In this document: in pieces, positions 54,549 through 64,000 of the stretch
Numbering within the stretch: position 1 is the first letter of the stretch
Layout: each line of letters starts with the position of its first letter
Source of the DNA: Symbiodinium microadriaticum
Lineage: Eukaryota > Sar > Dinophyceae > Suessiales > Symbiodiniaceae
Reading direction: 5' to 3'
DNA length: 64,000 bases
Assembly: GCA_001939145.1 (NCBI GenBank)
Contig: LSRX01000793.1
Coordinates: forward strand, 271,777-335,776
Made by a program: the position numbers and the translations under genes
Notes under the pieces: generated by a model
What the model was told of the DNA's origin: nothing
The model's database searches: none
What the model saw: the letters and a program-made list of their open reading frames with translations, nothing else

Positions 54549-54932
54549 TCAAGCAAAGCTGCGATTCCAGCACTCGTCCTCCCTTAATTTGTCCAGCGCT
54601 CGTTTGCTAGCGAGGATCTGCTCTTTGTAGCCTGGCATTAGTTGCAGCCCCCTTCCTCCCTTTTCCATTGGCTTGCATGTTCGCTGCGGAACTGGCATGA
54701 AGACCTGTTGTGAGCCTTCAGCAGCAGCTGGTTTTGCAGCGGCTGTGAAGCCCAAAGCCAGGAAGCTGTTCCCGAGTGTGCGCCTCGGCAAAGACGGGCA
54801 TCCACTTTGCCCTGTCGAACACCGGGCCGCGTGAGAGAAAGGCCTGGTGACCTGCTCGAAAGCTGCTGGGTGAGCGCCCTGGGCAACAGGCATTAGACAT
54901 GTTCGCAGCTTCAGGCAGCATGATGCAGACAA
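54549..54932 (-). CDS. Exon-like segment upstream of the 54-kb pair
   Basis: About 54549-54720 reads EGSQQVFMPVPQRTCKPMEK, then GLQLMPGYKEQILASKRALD and KLREDECWNRSFA before a stop. The helical, charged end fits the neighbouring exons of the same strand. The remainder of the frame is less convincing. Confidence 0.4.
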   Translation of the reverse strand: MSASCCLKLRTCLMPVAQGAHPAAFEQVTRPFSHAARCSTGQSGCPSLPRRTLGNSFLALGFTAAAKPAAAEGSQQVFMPVPQRTCKPMEKGGRGLQLMPGYKEQILASKRALDKLREDECWNRSFA

Positions 54933-55664
54933 ATCAGAAATCCATGTACTGTAGGGTGGGTTGCATGATCAGCACAGGAACGGGAGAGCGGCCTCGCCTC
55001 CGAAGCCGCCCCAGCCGTAAAGGCGCCAGACCAGGAGGAGAGTCTCCAGAACAGCACGCCATCGGGCCAAAGAGGCAGGAGAAAAGCACAACCCTTGCAG
55101 TCAAACATGGTGACACCGCACCTCAAAGCCAGCACCACGAGAAACAACCTCCAAAGTTGCCAGCTCCTTGAACCTCAGGAACGAACTTCACATTGCAAAG
55201 CCGACGAAAGCTCAGCTGCTCATGCAATCTCAGGAGATCTCATGCATTCGTGCGGCTTTCGAAGTGTCGAGCATACCATGTCTGATGTCTGCAGCACACT
55301 CGCTGCCGTCGCTGCGCTCGCTGAGTTTCTGAGGCTGCCATGGCTTGGAAGGCAGAGCACGGGCAGGGCCCGCTGGGGGCCAAAGCTGCCGACGGCCATG
55401 CATCGCAGATGTCGCATGCATTCGCATGCACTCAGCAAGGACCAAGGGTTCGAGGGTCGGACGCGCCGAGGCCCAACTGAAGCCAGCTGAGGTCCTTGGT
55501 GGGCTGGCCCTGGCCACGCCTCAGAGGCAGAGGCGGCTTCAATGGGGCCTTCCACAGATCCTCTCTTCAGCGGGTCTGAAGAAAGGTCAGGCCAGAGCCC
55601 ATCCATGCGTGACAGCTCAGGCCTTAAGGAGCAAAGAAATGCAAAAGGCATCTTTGCCAGGTCG

Positions 55665-56341
55665 TCATTCGAGCAAGCAGCAAGAAGGGAAGTGGCGAAG
55701 ACTCGTCTGGATCCAAGATCTGGCAGCTGGCGGATCGACTCCAGGGTCTAGAGACTTCGTCCAAGCCCAAGGATAGCCACCTGGGAGTCTGCCTCGGGCT
55801 CTGCACGGAGCACCTGATCCAACACATTCCGCCCAGGACTGGCAGTCTGCCTGCAGTCGTGCGAGCCTCTCGGAAAATCTCTTGGGCAGCTTGCAAAGAT
55901 AGAAAGAGACAGGGACAGTACCTCTGATGCCACGCAGGATTTGGAATCGGGCTGATTGGCTTGCCCTGGCTAGTCGACTCGCAAAGGTAACAAGAGACGC
56001 ACAAGAATCGTCGTACTGTCTGAGGCTACCGCATCCTCGCCTCCCGGTACAGTTTTGCAATGCCACTCCAGCACACCTGCTGCAGAGCTCTGCGGCTCCT
56101 CTCTCCATTCAGCCTGCTTACCATATTCGACGCTGCCAGAAGCATCTTGCATTTCCCACCGCCCTCCAAACCCCCGGTGGATTGATTCCCATGCCATCGG
56201 GTCGCTGCAGAGCATCTCAACTTGCTGCAGGTGTCGACCCAGTCGAAATGCAATTTCTCGCGCCTTAACGTTTGGGTCCGGCTTGAGGCCGGTGCATCCA
56301 TGCCACAAGTAGTGAAACTGTAAAGATGCCGAATCATGCAT
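55665..56341 (-). CDS. Exon-like segments, unknown function
   Basis: About 56070-56330 reads SLQFHYLWHGCTGLKPDPNV, then KAREIAFRLGRHLQQVEMLC, DPMAWESIHRGFGGRWEMQD and AEWREEPQSSAAGVLEWHCK. A second piece near 55690-55900 reads RLARLQADCQSWAECVGSGA in another frame. The first is among the best coding segments of the right half of the window. It probably belongs with the 53.8-54.9 kb segments as one gene. No family is recognised. Confidence 0.45.
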
Positions 56342-57305
56342 GAAGTATTCAACCCTTCCGAAAGGTTGCGGACAAAGCGCGGGGACTGATCACACAAGTT
56401 GGGACACTTAACCAAAGGAGGCCCCCAAATGAAGACCCGCGTCTCGCACTGTAATCACTGTACGAGTGAGGGAGTGCCAATGCCCCCTTATTGGCAGAGC
56501 CGGCCTGGCAGTTGCCTCTGTGCCCACCTGCAGTGCCAACTAGCAGGGGCCTAAATTTCATCTTCTCCGGGACTAGCGGCTAGCGGCCAAGATGCGGATG
56601 GAAAAGAACTGCATGATGTTCGCGATGAGGACTAAGTTTTCCCTCACCTGATGTCGCTGGGCATGCAGTTTCCTCGGGCTCGAAGCTGATGAAGCTGAGA
56701 GTCCCACGACACTGCGCACTCGCGAAGATCTGGTTGCCGCATGCTCGGTTTCGGTAAGGAGGATCCAATCCTCACCCAGGAACCACGAGGAACCACGAGG
56801 CCACCGGCACGGGCCTTTCAGCGCTGCAACGCGCCTCGTCGCGGACCAGCTCTTGAAGGGCAATCATGACTTGACCTGGGATCTAACACGACTCCAGGTT
56901 CCCAGGTTCGAAGGAGGAAGACTCAACTTGAGGAGGCAACCGCCACCTGTACCTGTTCATCTCTTGCTTCTCGCGTCTTCGTCTGAGAGCCCTCCTATGC
57001 AGAACATCGGCTCAGAGGAGCACCCTTGACTGTCAGTCTTGCGTGCACCTGCTCTCAGAAGGAGAGGCAACAAGCAACGGCCGTGCACTGCGGAGCACTA
57101 AGCATGGAGCCCTTCTCATCATGACCTCGCTCAGAAAGCTCTGCAGTCGCCTTTCCAACGTAACAAGATCGGGGATAAGCCCAGTGCGGCAGATGCAAAA
57201 GAACACTGACACTAACGGTCACCAAGCCCACAATGGGCCTCTTCAGGGAGACATGTAGGCGCTGCTGCAACTTTACGGCCTCGACTGCGTTCTGCAGCCT
57301 GCATG

Positions 57306-57533
57306 TCACACGTGCCCAACATCGATGAAGGAACACCCAACACCCTCAGGACCATTGATGCCTTGCCCCGTCATCCTCATCACCTCGAGGCGCACTCGAT
57401 TTGTGTTGCAACGGCAGTCCGTTAGAAGCAGGGGGTGCGGACTCTTCACGCAGAAGGCATGCAAGCGATGCAGGTTATCTTCAGGCACCTGGCTGTCAAG
57501 CGGAGCACGATTTAAGCAGACAACAACATGCAT
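57306..57533 (-). CDS. Exon-like segment, unknown function
   Basis: The minus frame reads HVVVCLNRAPLDSQVPEDNL, then HRLHAFCVKSPHPLLLTDCR, NTNRVRLEVMRMTGQGINGP and EGVGCSFIDVGHV before a stop. It has alternating strands and polar turns typical of a beta-rich domain. A downstream helical piece (RLQNAVEAVKLQQRLHVSLK, about 57230-57300) lies in another frame. Confidence 0.4.
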   Translation of the reverse strand: MHVVVCLNRAPLDSQVPEDNLHRLHAFCVKSPHPLLLTDCRCNTNRVRLEVMRMTGQGINGPEGVGCSFIDVGHV

Positions 57534-57725
57534 GGGCTAGCTGGATCATGGGATGAACAGGCCACTGCCGCCAGCGACTGTGGCATTGATGCCACCCGCA
57601 GGCCTGCCTGAAGCAGCACCAGCACCATCTCTCTCCCAGCAATTCCCGCTCCGTTCCTGCGTGAACTGCTCCATTTCCAGAAACATCTTGGCAAAGCCGG
57701 AGCTGGAGGAGCCGGAATCAGGCCT

Positions 57726-57989
57726 TCAGCTGCACGGAACCAAAACCAAAACCAAAGCTCTACTCGGTTTCTGCCTCAGGTTGGGCCAGCTCAGAAGCAT
57801 GGCGGCCACCAGTGTCGCGAGTGGGGCCTCCGAGACTCGGCGGCTTTGGCACTTGGGCCCCTTACTTGGGCCCCCCGAAATCCACAAGCTGCCTCCTGGC
57901 AGGACACGAAGGCCTCCTCTGTCAGGCTGCAAAATGGCACGCCTCGTCACAGGACGGGTCACGTTGCAGCGGCACAACGACATGAACAT
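57726..57989 (-). CDS. Exon-like segment, unknown function
   Basis: The minus frame reads SLCRCNVTRPVTRRAILQPD, then RGGLRVLPGGSLWISGGPSK and SRRVSEAPLATLVAAMLLSW. It is protein-like and precedes the 57.3-57.5 kb segment on the same strand, so the two may be adjacent exons. No motif is recognised. Confidence 0.35.
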   Translation of the reverse strand: MFMSLCRCNVTRPVTRRAILQPDRGGLRVLPGGSLWISGGPSKGPKCQSRRVSEAPLATLVAAMLLSWPNLRQKPSRALVLVLVPCS

Positions 57990-58309
57990 CTAGCGGCTGT
58001 CTTGGGGGATGACATCGCTTCGTCAAATGGAGGACCAGAGCGATCACATCCCGCTCCTACACTGATGTTGAATGGGGCACAACAGTGATATGACTTCAGT
58101 CTGTAGCCTATAGCGAACGGAACCAACCTCCTGCTTCGAGGGAACACATGAAAGCTCGTAGACGCCCTGCCCCAAATCTGTACGTTTACATGCCATTTAC
58201 ACGAGGACGCATGGATGCATGCGTACATACCAGGTATTGTGCAGTCGAGGGAAGAAGGCAGCATGAGCGCATGCTCAAAACAAATACTCGGAAATGCAAG
58301 CACCTAAAC

Positions 58310-59940
58310 TCGCAAGTAGCCGGCAGTGTCAGCGTGGTCGTTGGGGCTTCATGCAACATGATGGGCCTTGCGCTGATCTGGGACGTTGCGTTGAGTGTCT
58401 TCAGTTCTGGAAAGCCGGCCCTTCGAGGAGGACAGGTAACAAAACTCTCTTGAAGAGTCTTGGAAAACTGTTGTGGAAAACTAAACGCAGGAAGCAGGGG
58501 CAAACAGCCTTGAAGCTTACTTTGTGGAGTGGCGGTTGAGGCTTGGATTTGTTGGGTGGGTTGGCCGAATGTGGTGCCTTGGGGGAGGCGTACTAAGAAC
58601 AATAAGTATGTAGCGGAGCGTAGAACGGTTTTGCTCGGTCGTCTTTGAATTCCTCGCGGATTGTCCAGCCCGATTGCCTTGACCAGGAAAGGCTATCCTA
58701 CAGTTCGACCTGCATCTACCCAACCTATTGCACAGCAATGAAACACAAAGCTGTAAGGGGCCGTTTCCACACAACCAAATCAAGACAGAAACACGAGCTC
58801 AGCGAGCAGTGCTTGCATTGGCATGTCCTTGGCTTCAGCAGGTCTGGTCGTGCAGGCTGTGACCTGTCGCCGCCACTGTCATCTTCCACAGCATGTCAAA
58901 AACCATCCTGCGCCTGCTCCATTAGGTTCTCGGCCTGTGCACAGCATATGATGTGATAGTTGTTGGGTATGCTCCATGAATGTCACATGTTGCCACATAT
59001 AGACACCGCTTCGGCGGCGTCACACGGTTTCCCGGATTTGGGAAAGCAAAGCTTGCTTGTAGTATCGACCTTTGCCCACATTCAGGTTACCTCAAACTCG
59101 GATCACCTTATTGTGCCCTGTCTGAGATTCTGGTGCTGCTCTGGGTGCTCCACTTACGTGGGCTGTGCTTAGGAATCGTGCAATTTGCGGGCGATGTCTT
59201 GTACTCCAGTGCAACATGTTCAAGGTGTTTTGTTTTTCAGTTTCGCAGATTGTGGTTACGAATTGCTCTAATCCTCTGTTGTTTCTTGTGCTCCAGTTTC
59301 GTCGCTCTTGTTACATTATGACATTGCTATTTCTGGTGCTACTCGACCCGGGTAACATGCAACTTAGAAACCATGACTGGGAGATCCATGAGCCAATCCA
59401 GAAAGCAGGAATGACGAGTCCGAAAACCTGCCTGGACGAATCAGCAAGCATGTAAGCCGTGACTCGGAAAACAGTGCTAGCTCCCGTGCTAAGTGGAGGG
59501 CACCGTCAGTGGGAGGAGTGGCACTTGGCGCGGCAAGGGCTGCAGAGGGGGCAGCATGGGTGTCAGGAGTGGGGCCGCAGTGGACAAGAAGTCGGCACCT
59601 GAGAATTTTTTGGAGGTCGCTGGATGATGCTGCAGCCCTTCTGCATGCAGTAAATTGCTCCTGCTTGATGGCTTCAGTTACAGCCAAAATCACAAGAATA
59701 AACGCCATTATCTTCCTGGAGGATCACTAGTCACTATTGTTCCCACTGGGCACTATGTTCCGAGCCCCCAGATCCCGCCCGCGGATGCAATTCAACACGG
59801 ACATTCACGTATTCAGTCAGACTCTGCACGCCAGCCACGAACGTCAAAACAAGCTCGAAAAGTCGAAAAATAAACAACGGCACAAGAAGATACGGCAAAA
59901 GTACCGTTATCGCTAATGTTAAGGCAAACTCTATCTAGCA
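58310..59940. other. No supportable gene
   Basis: The longest frames (about 110 codons) occur on both strands and look random; no exon pattern stands out. Base composition shifts towards AT after 59850. Confidence 0.35.
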
Positions 59941-60110
59941 ATATGTATGTGTAGATATTTATGTATATATATGTACATAAGTATATATATATATATAAAT
60001 ATGTATATATATATATCTATTTATTTATTTATTTATATTTGTTATTTATATTTATATATTTATTTATTTATTTTTCTATTTATTTATTTATTTATTATAT
60101 AGTCAGGCGT
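59940..60110. repeat. TA and TTTA simple-sequence block
   Basis: TATATA runs are followed by TTTATTTATTTA units. This is the start of the AT-rich right-hand region. Confidence 0.85.
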
Positions 60111-60239
60111 CTGGCGTTGCCAGGCCCCCCCCCCCAATGGTATAATCTGGTAGGGGTGGCGGGTGTGGAGAGTGGTCTGGCCGGTTGGGTGGGGTGCTGC
60201 TGTGGGCGGCCAGGGGTCACAGAGAGGGCCGGGATCTTG

Positions 60240-60500
60240 CTCAAGCCCTACGCAAGCCATAAACCCTACAACGTGGGGCGTGTTCCTGTTTTCATTAACC
60301 TTAACCTGTACCACCCAAGCCTAAACCCCGCTATGCAGGCTCTAAGCTTGAAGCAGAGCATAAACCGTCACCTTAACCAACCTACATCCCAAACCCTCCC
60401 TAAGCTCTTGTCGACTCTAAGCCTTATAACTCTTAACCTTAAGCAGCCCTAAGCCCCAAACTCAAAAGCTTAAGGTAAACCCTAAACCCCAAACCCCCAC
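60240..60500. repeat. Telomere-like degenerate AACCCTAA words
   Basis: Frequent TAACCTTAACC, CCTAAACCC and CCTAAGC words are irregularly spaced. They resemble the blocks at 21.5-22.9 and 28.1-28.7 kb only in the core word. Confidence 0.5.
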
Positions 60501-60608
60501 AACCACGCCACAGGGGGAAGAGGGACCCCACACCCCACCCACAGGCGGAGGTGGCATCCTGGACCATTGACCATGGGGGGAGGGGGGGGGACCCGCGGAG
60601 CGCCTGAC

Positions 60609-60640
60609 CATATATATATATATATATATATATACATACA

Positions 60641-60676
<36 letters not shown>

Positions 60677-60696
60677 TGTATATATATATATATATG
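60609..60696. repeat. (TA)n(CATA)n(TA)n microsatellite
   Basis: A TA run, then CATA units, then a TA run, bordered by G-rich and C-rich homopolymer runs (GGGGGGGG near 60588 and CCCCCCCCCC near 60700). Confidence 0.9.
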
Positions 60697-60907
60697 GTAC
60701 CCCCCCCCCCGAGTTATCCACCAGTTTTGGTGTCAATCCGGTCTATTATGCCCATGACCCTCTCCCCCGTATTTTAAAGAATACACTGTATGCGTGCATG
60801 TGTCTACTCTGAACACCAGTACGTGTGCAGTAGTAAACATATTACATACGACAGTTGATAGTTCAGAGTCGATGGTCTTTGGAATTCTCTTCGCGCAATC
60901 CATGAAC

Positions 60908-61060
60908 CCTATTGACTTCAATAGGCCCTATTGACCTATTGAATTCAATAGGGCTGTCGGATTGAAGATTGAAGATGCCCTGGGAAAGTTTTTTGAGGCA
61001 TCTTCAATCTTCAATCCGACAGCCCTATTGAATTCAATGGGCCCTATTGAATTCAATAGG
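60908..61060. repeat. Long inverted repeat (hairpin) with GAATTC-containing arms
   Basis: The inner arms 60936-60979 and 60997-61040 (about 44 bp each) are reverse complements with one visible mismatch, around a 17-nt loop. Imperfect extensions (CCTATTGA..TCAATAGG units) lengthen the arms to about 60908 and 61060. Confidence 0.85.
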
Positions 61061-61139
61061 TTTGGTATGTACTTGAAGCTACTTGTCCAATGAATGCTAC
61101 ATGCGGGAGCTGTATGCGCTGTCGCCTCACCCGCTTCCT

Positions 61140-61480
61140 TCTGAAAATTGGTGCCATCGAACCGCAAATTCGGACAACAAACAAGGGCGATTCCATAGTG
61201 CCAAATATTCCGAAGGGTGTCGTTTAAGAAAATGTGCTGCTTTCGGAACCGCTGCTTCTGCCAGACCTTAAGACAGCACCAGATTTTCCGAAGGGTTTGC
61301 TTCAAAAGAAACGGTGCTATCGAACCGCTGTGGTATCCATTGCAAATACGGACAACAAAGAGGGGCGGTTCGATAGCAACTTTTTCGAAGGGTGTCGTTT
61401 CAGAAAACCTGGTGCTGTCGAACCGCTGCGTTTTCCGAAAATGAAATCAGCGAAGGGCGGTTCGACAGCACCAAACTTCA
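61140..61480. repeat. Diverged tandem repeat CGAAGGGTGTCGTTT..GTGCTRTCGAACCGC
   Basis: Three copies of the CGAAGGGT..AACCGCTG module lie at about 61210, 61290 and 61388, with partial modules at 61151 and 61414. Reverse-complement words GCGGTTCGATAGCA and GCGGTTCGACAGCACC follow at about 61366 and 61457. Confidence 0.65.
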
Positions 61481-61484
61481 TATA

Positions 61485-62750
61485 GGGTATATATATATAA
61501 GCTGTATATGGGGTATCACATACCTGGGGTATGGTACAAGATACAGTATTCCAGGTGGTATTCTATATAGCATACTGTATAAAAAAGGGGCAATATAAAG
61601 TAATCTATAGCACATTCTATTGGGTATTCTATTGGGTATTCCATACGGTATTTTGTAAGGCATTCTCCATATAAACAAGAAGGTGGCGTATGTATGTTTA
61701 CAGGGTATCCTATAAGGTATTCCATACGGCCATACGGTATTGTGTAAGGTATTCTTCAGGGTGTATGTATATATATATATATATGAAGGTGGTGTACATA
61801 TGTCTACAGGGTATTCGACAAGGTATCACCATCTTTTAAATGAACTTATTTTAAGGTTTGTAAAAGGGTATTCTGTAAGGTATTCTGTAGGCAATGCTCC
61901 TACAGGTAGACTCCCGGTTTATCGCTTAGAAATCCCTTACTCAATAAGCTAAAATCTAATTGGTGAATTCTCAGAGTTGGCCTTCTCCTGATTGTCCTCT
62001 TTTAATCGTTTTCTTTTGGGTATGCTATAGGGTATCCTATAAGGAATTCTAAAGGATATCCTAAACGGTATTGCAGAGGATGCTCTATTAGGTATATTTA
62101 CTTTAAGGTACACAGAGCGTATATATTACATAGGCGGCCTTCTGTAAGGCATGTTTAAGGTTCACAGGGGGTATATTACATAGGCGGTCTTCTGTAAGGT
62201 ATTCTACTACAAGGTATTTCTATCGGGCATTCTACAAGGTATTCTGTAGGGTATTGCATCAGGTGTTGTACACAACGTATTCTGTAGCATGTATTTAGAT
62301 AAGGCATTCTGTAGGGTTTCCTTGAAATTCTGTAAATTCATAGAGAGTGTATTCTATAAGGTATAAGGTAGGCGTAAGGCTTTCTAAAAGGTAGTTCTAA
62401 GACTATTCGTCTTGGTTCCTGATTTCCTTCATAGGATGTCGTAGGAACCCCTTACTCATAAGCTACAGTGTAACTGGACACTTCTCAGATCTTGAGCTCC
62501 GATATATTAGGGTACTCTACAGGGAGTTCTATAGGGGATTCTAGAGGGAATCCTACTTGTACCAGGTATTCTATGGGTATTCCGTAGGTATTCTACATGG
62601 CATATGTAAGGATATGTAAGGTTTTCACGGGTTATCATATACAGGGTATTCCAGATGGTATTCTCTAATCTATCTGTACGTTATATCGGGGGGCCAGTAT
62701 GCAGCATTCGAGAAGGCAATCTAAAAGTATTCAAGGTATTCTGTTTTCTG
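61485..62750. repeat. GGTATTCTRTA-type dispersed repeat, AT-rich
   Basis: Dozens of variants of GGTATTCTGTAAGG, GGGTATCCTATAAGG and ATTCCATACGG fill about 1.2 kb. No coding sequence is credible. Confidence 0.75.
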
Positions 62751-62851
62751 TCTGTATCCCTACTAAGTAAGCTTCGATTCGTTCAAGGAGTTCCTAGATC
62801 CCAGATGCTGCACCGCGGCCCGTCAATCGGACCATTCGGTCCAATGCTCTT

Positions 62852-62906
62852 NNNNNNNNNNNNNNNNNNNNNNNNNNNNNNNNNNNNNNNNNNNNNNNNN
62901 NNNNNN
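62852..62906. other. Run of N (assembly gap)
   Basis: Fifty-five undetermined bases separate the GGTATTCT repeat region from a TA/TTTA simple-sequence block at 62908-63060. Confidence 0.99.
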
Positions 62907-62929
62907 GGGGCATGCATATATACATTTTC

Positions 62930-62964
<35 letters not shown>

Positions 62965-63189
62965 TTTTTTATTTATTTATTTATTTATATTTATTTATTT
63001 ATTTACTTATTTATTTATTCATGTATTATTTATTTATTCATGTATTTATTTATGTGCATATGCAAACCCGAAACTCTCGAAAGGAGAATCCAAAACCCGA
63101 CACATGGCAAAACCATACCCTCAAGAGGGTGGGAAATGGAAACCTGAACTGCACAAAAGGCGGGAGCCATAAACCCTAAACACTAGAAC

Positions 63190-64000
63190 GCAAAAGGGCG
63201 GGAAGTGACGAAGCTTAAATGCGTACTTGCACAACCAAAGCCCAAAAAGCTCGTCTACCGCCATTAGATGCTGTCGAAAAATTTGCATTGACAAGCTGGA
63301 CAGGGTTGATACCTACTACACTCCACCGGGCCGACCGGCTGAGGTCCGTATCAGTATTTGACAGAAAGAAAAGAAAATGTTGTTTCCTACTTCTCGCTCC
63401 AGCTGCATCACTCTCGGCGGCACTGATTTCCACGATTGCCGGTAAAAACCATCGAAATCCCGTTTGCCTTGTTTCGGGAAGGAGCGACTGCCCATCCAAG
63501 ACCACACGGCAAGTTTCGATACAAATCGCTGCCTCGATGACGGTTGGTGCCTTGCAGGAAGTTTTTGGACAGTCGCACGTCAATCCGGCTATCTTGCCCG
63601 AGGTCACCACCACTGCCATGATGAGTCTCAAGAGAACTTGACCGGAAGCAAGATCCGTCCCGAGGTTTTTGACCTGAAGCTGTCCGGTTCGGATGCCATA
63701 CGATGTGCCTCACATCCGTGCTGCCCGAAGCAGCAGCCGTGGGCGGTCACACGATCAAGCGCAATACTTTGTCAAACGACACCCGCTGTCCAAACCCAAC
63801 GCCGCACAGACTCGTACTCTGCCGACATACTGCATCTGAACATGAGCGTCGGAGCAGCCTTGCCGGTGCCACGATCGAGCTCCGGACACCTGGTATGTCA
63901 GCTTGTGGAACCAAGACGCCGTAGACCTACAGAGGAGCGTCAAACAGGCATGTCAAGCTCGTGCTGTCTTCAGTGGGACTGTTGCGGCCTGCAGATTCAC
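63190..64000. other. GC-balanced block with open frames on both strands, not identified
   Basis: Frames of 138-140 codons are open on both strands over 63215-63641. The minus-strand product (VVVTSGKIAGLTCDCPKTSC, then VIEAAICIETCRVVLDGQSL) is slightly more protein-like. I recognise no family. The composition differs sharply from the AT-rich DNA before it. Confidence 0.3.

Noticed and set aside
59940..63060. Insertion of organellar DNA, suggested by high AT
   Set aside because: The AT richness comes from simple repeats and the GGTATTCT family; no organellar gene is visible.
1..64000. tRNA, rRNA or snRNA genes
   Set aside because: GTTCGA-type words (for example near 26290, 55447 and 56905) were looked at, but none had the surrounding cloverleaf arms, and no rRNA-like stretch was seen.

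Overview
This window is nuclear DNA from a dinoflagellate. The clearest proof is an almost complete dinoflagellate spliced leader (DinoSL) read on the minus strand at 41723-41743. Supporting signs are tiny introns with GC donors and AG|G acceptors, coding segments that nearly all lie on the minus strand, many trinucleotide microsatellites and degenerate CCCTAAA-type repeats. There is no bacterial gene organisation. Most short open frames are chance products; real coding sequence is cut into short exons that I can locate only approximately.

Layout. 1-2.5 kb: no clear gene. 2.5-14.8 kb: short minus-strand coding segments rich in Lys/Glu/Gln/Leu, looking like exons of one or more coiled-coil proteins. 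15.2-18 kb: microsatellites. 18.7-19.3 kb: an exon-like segment. 20.0-21.1 kb: a recognisable alpha/beta-hydrolase on the minus strand, apparently intronless. 21.5-23.4 kb: degenerate telomere-like minisatellite, a CCGGTCA minisatellite and a TAG microsatellite. 24.3-24.9 kb: C-terminal half of a KDZ-type transposase. 26.06-27.16 kb: inverted AT-rich repeats around tandem repeats and a pyrimidine tract. 27.8-28.7 kb: TAC microsatellite, then the same telomere-like minisatellite. 29.995-42.46 kb: an intron-rich minus-strand gene with coiled-coil middle exons and a Gly/Tyr-rich tail, interrupted by a 9-kb retroelement. 43-58 kb: more minus-strand exon-like segments of unknown function. 59.9-63.1 kb: AT-rich, repeat-dominated DNA with a long hairpin and an assembly gap. 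63.2-64 kb: GC-balanced sequence without a recognisable gene.

The main find is the retroelement at about 32990-42006, read on the minus strand. Its order is: 263-bp terminal repeat, spliced leader, 5' leader, SR-rich ORF, tyrosine recombinase, small zinc-binding-like ORF, gag-like CCCH protein, Pro-rich linker, C5-cytosine-methyltransferase-like domain, reverse transcriptase, four identical 461-bp tandem repeats, and an identical 263-bp terminal repeat. The first 54 bp of the leader recur in every 461-bp unit, but there they follow a genomic AG splice acceptor instead of the leader. The simplest reading is that this copy was made from a trans-spliced mRNA whose unspliced 5' region is the tandem array. 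Removing the element restores an open exon in the host gene with no target duplication. This fits insertion by a tyrosine recombinase.

Limits: exon boundaries are inferred by eye, no similarity search was possible, and single N bases at 17224, 27891 and 35105 and an N run at 62852-62906 mark uncertain assembly.
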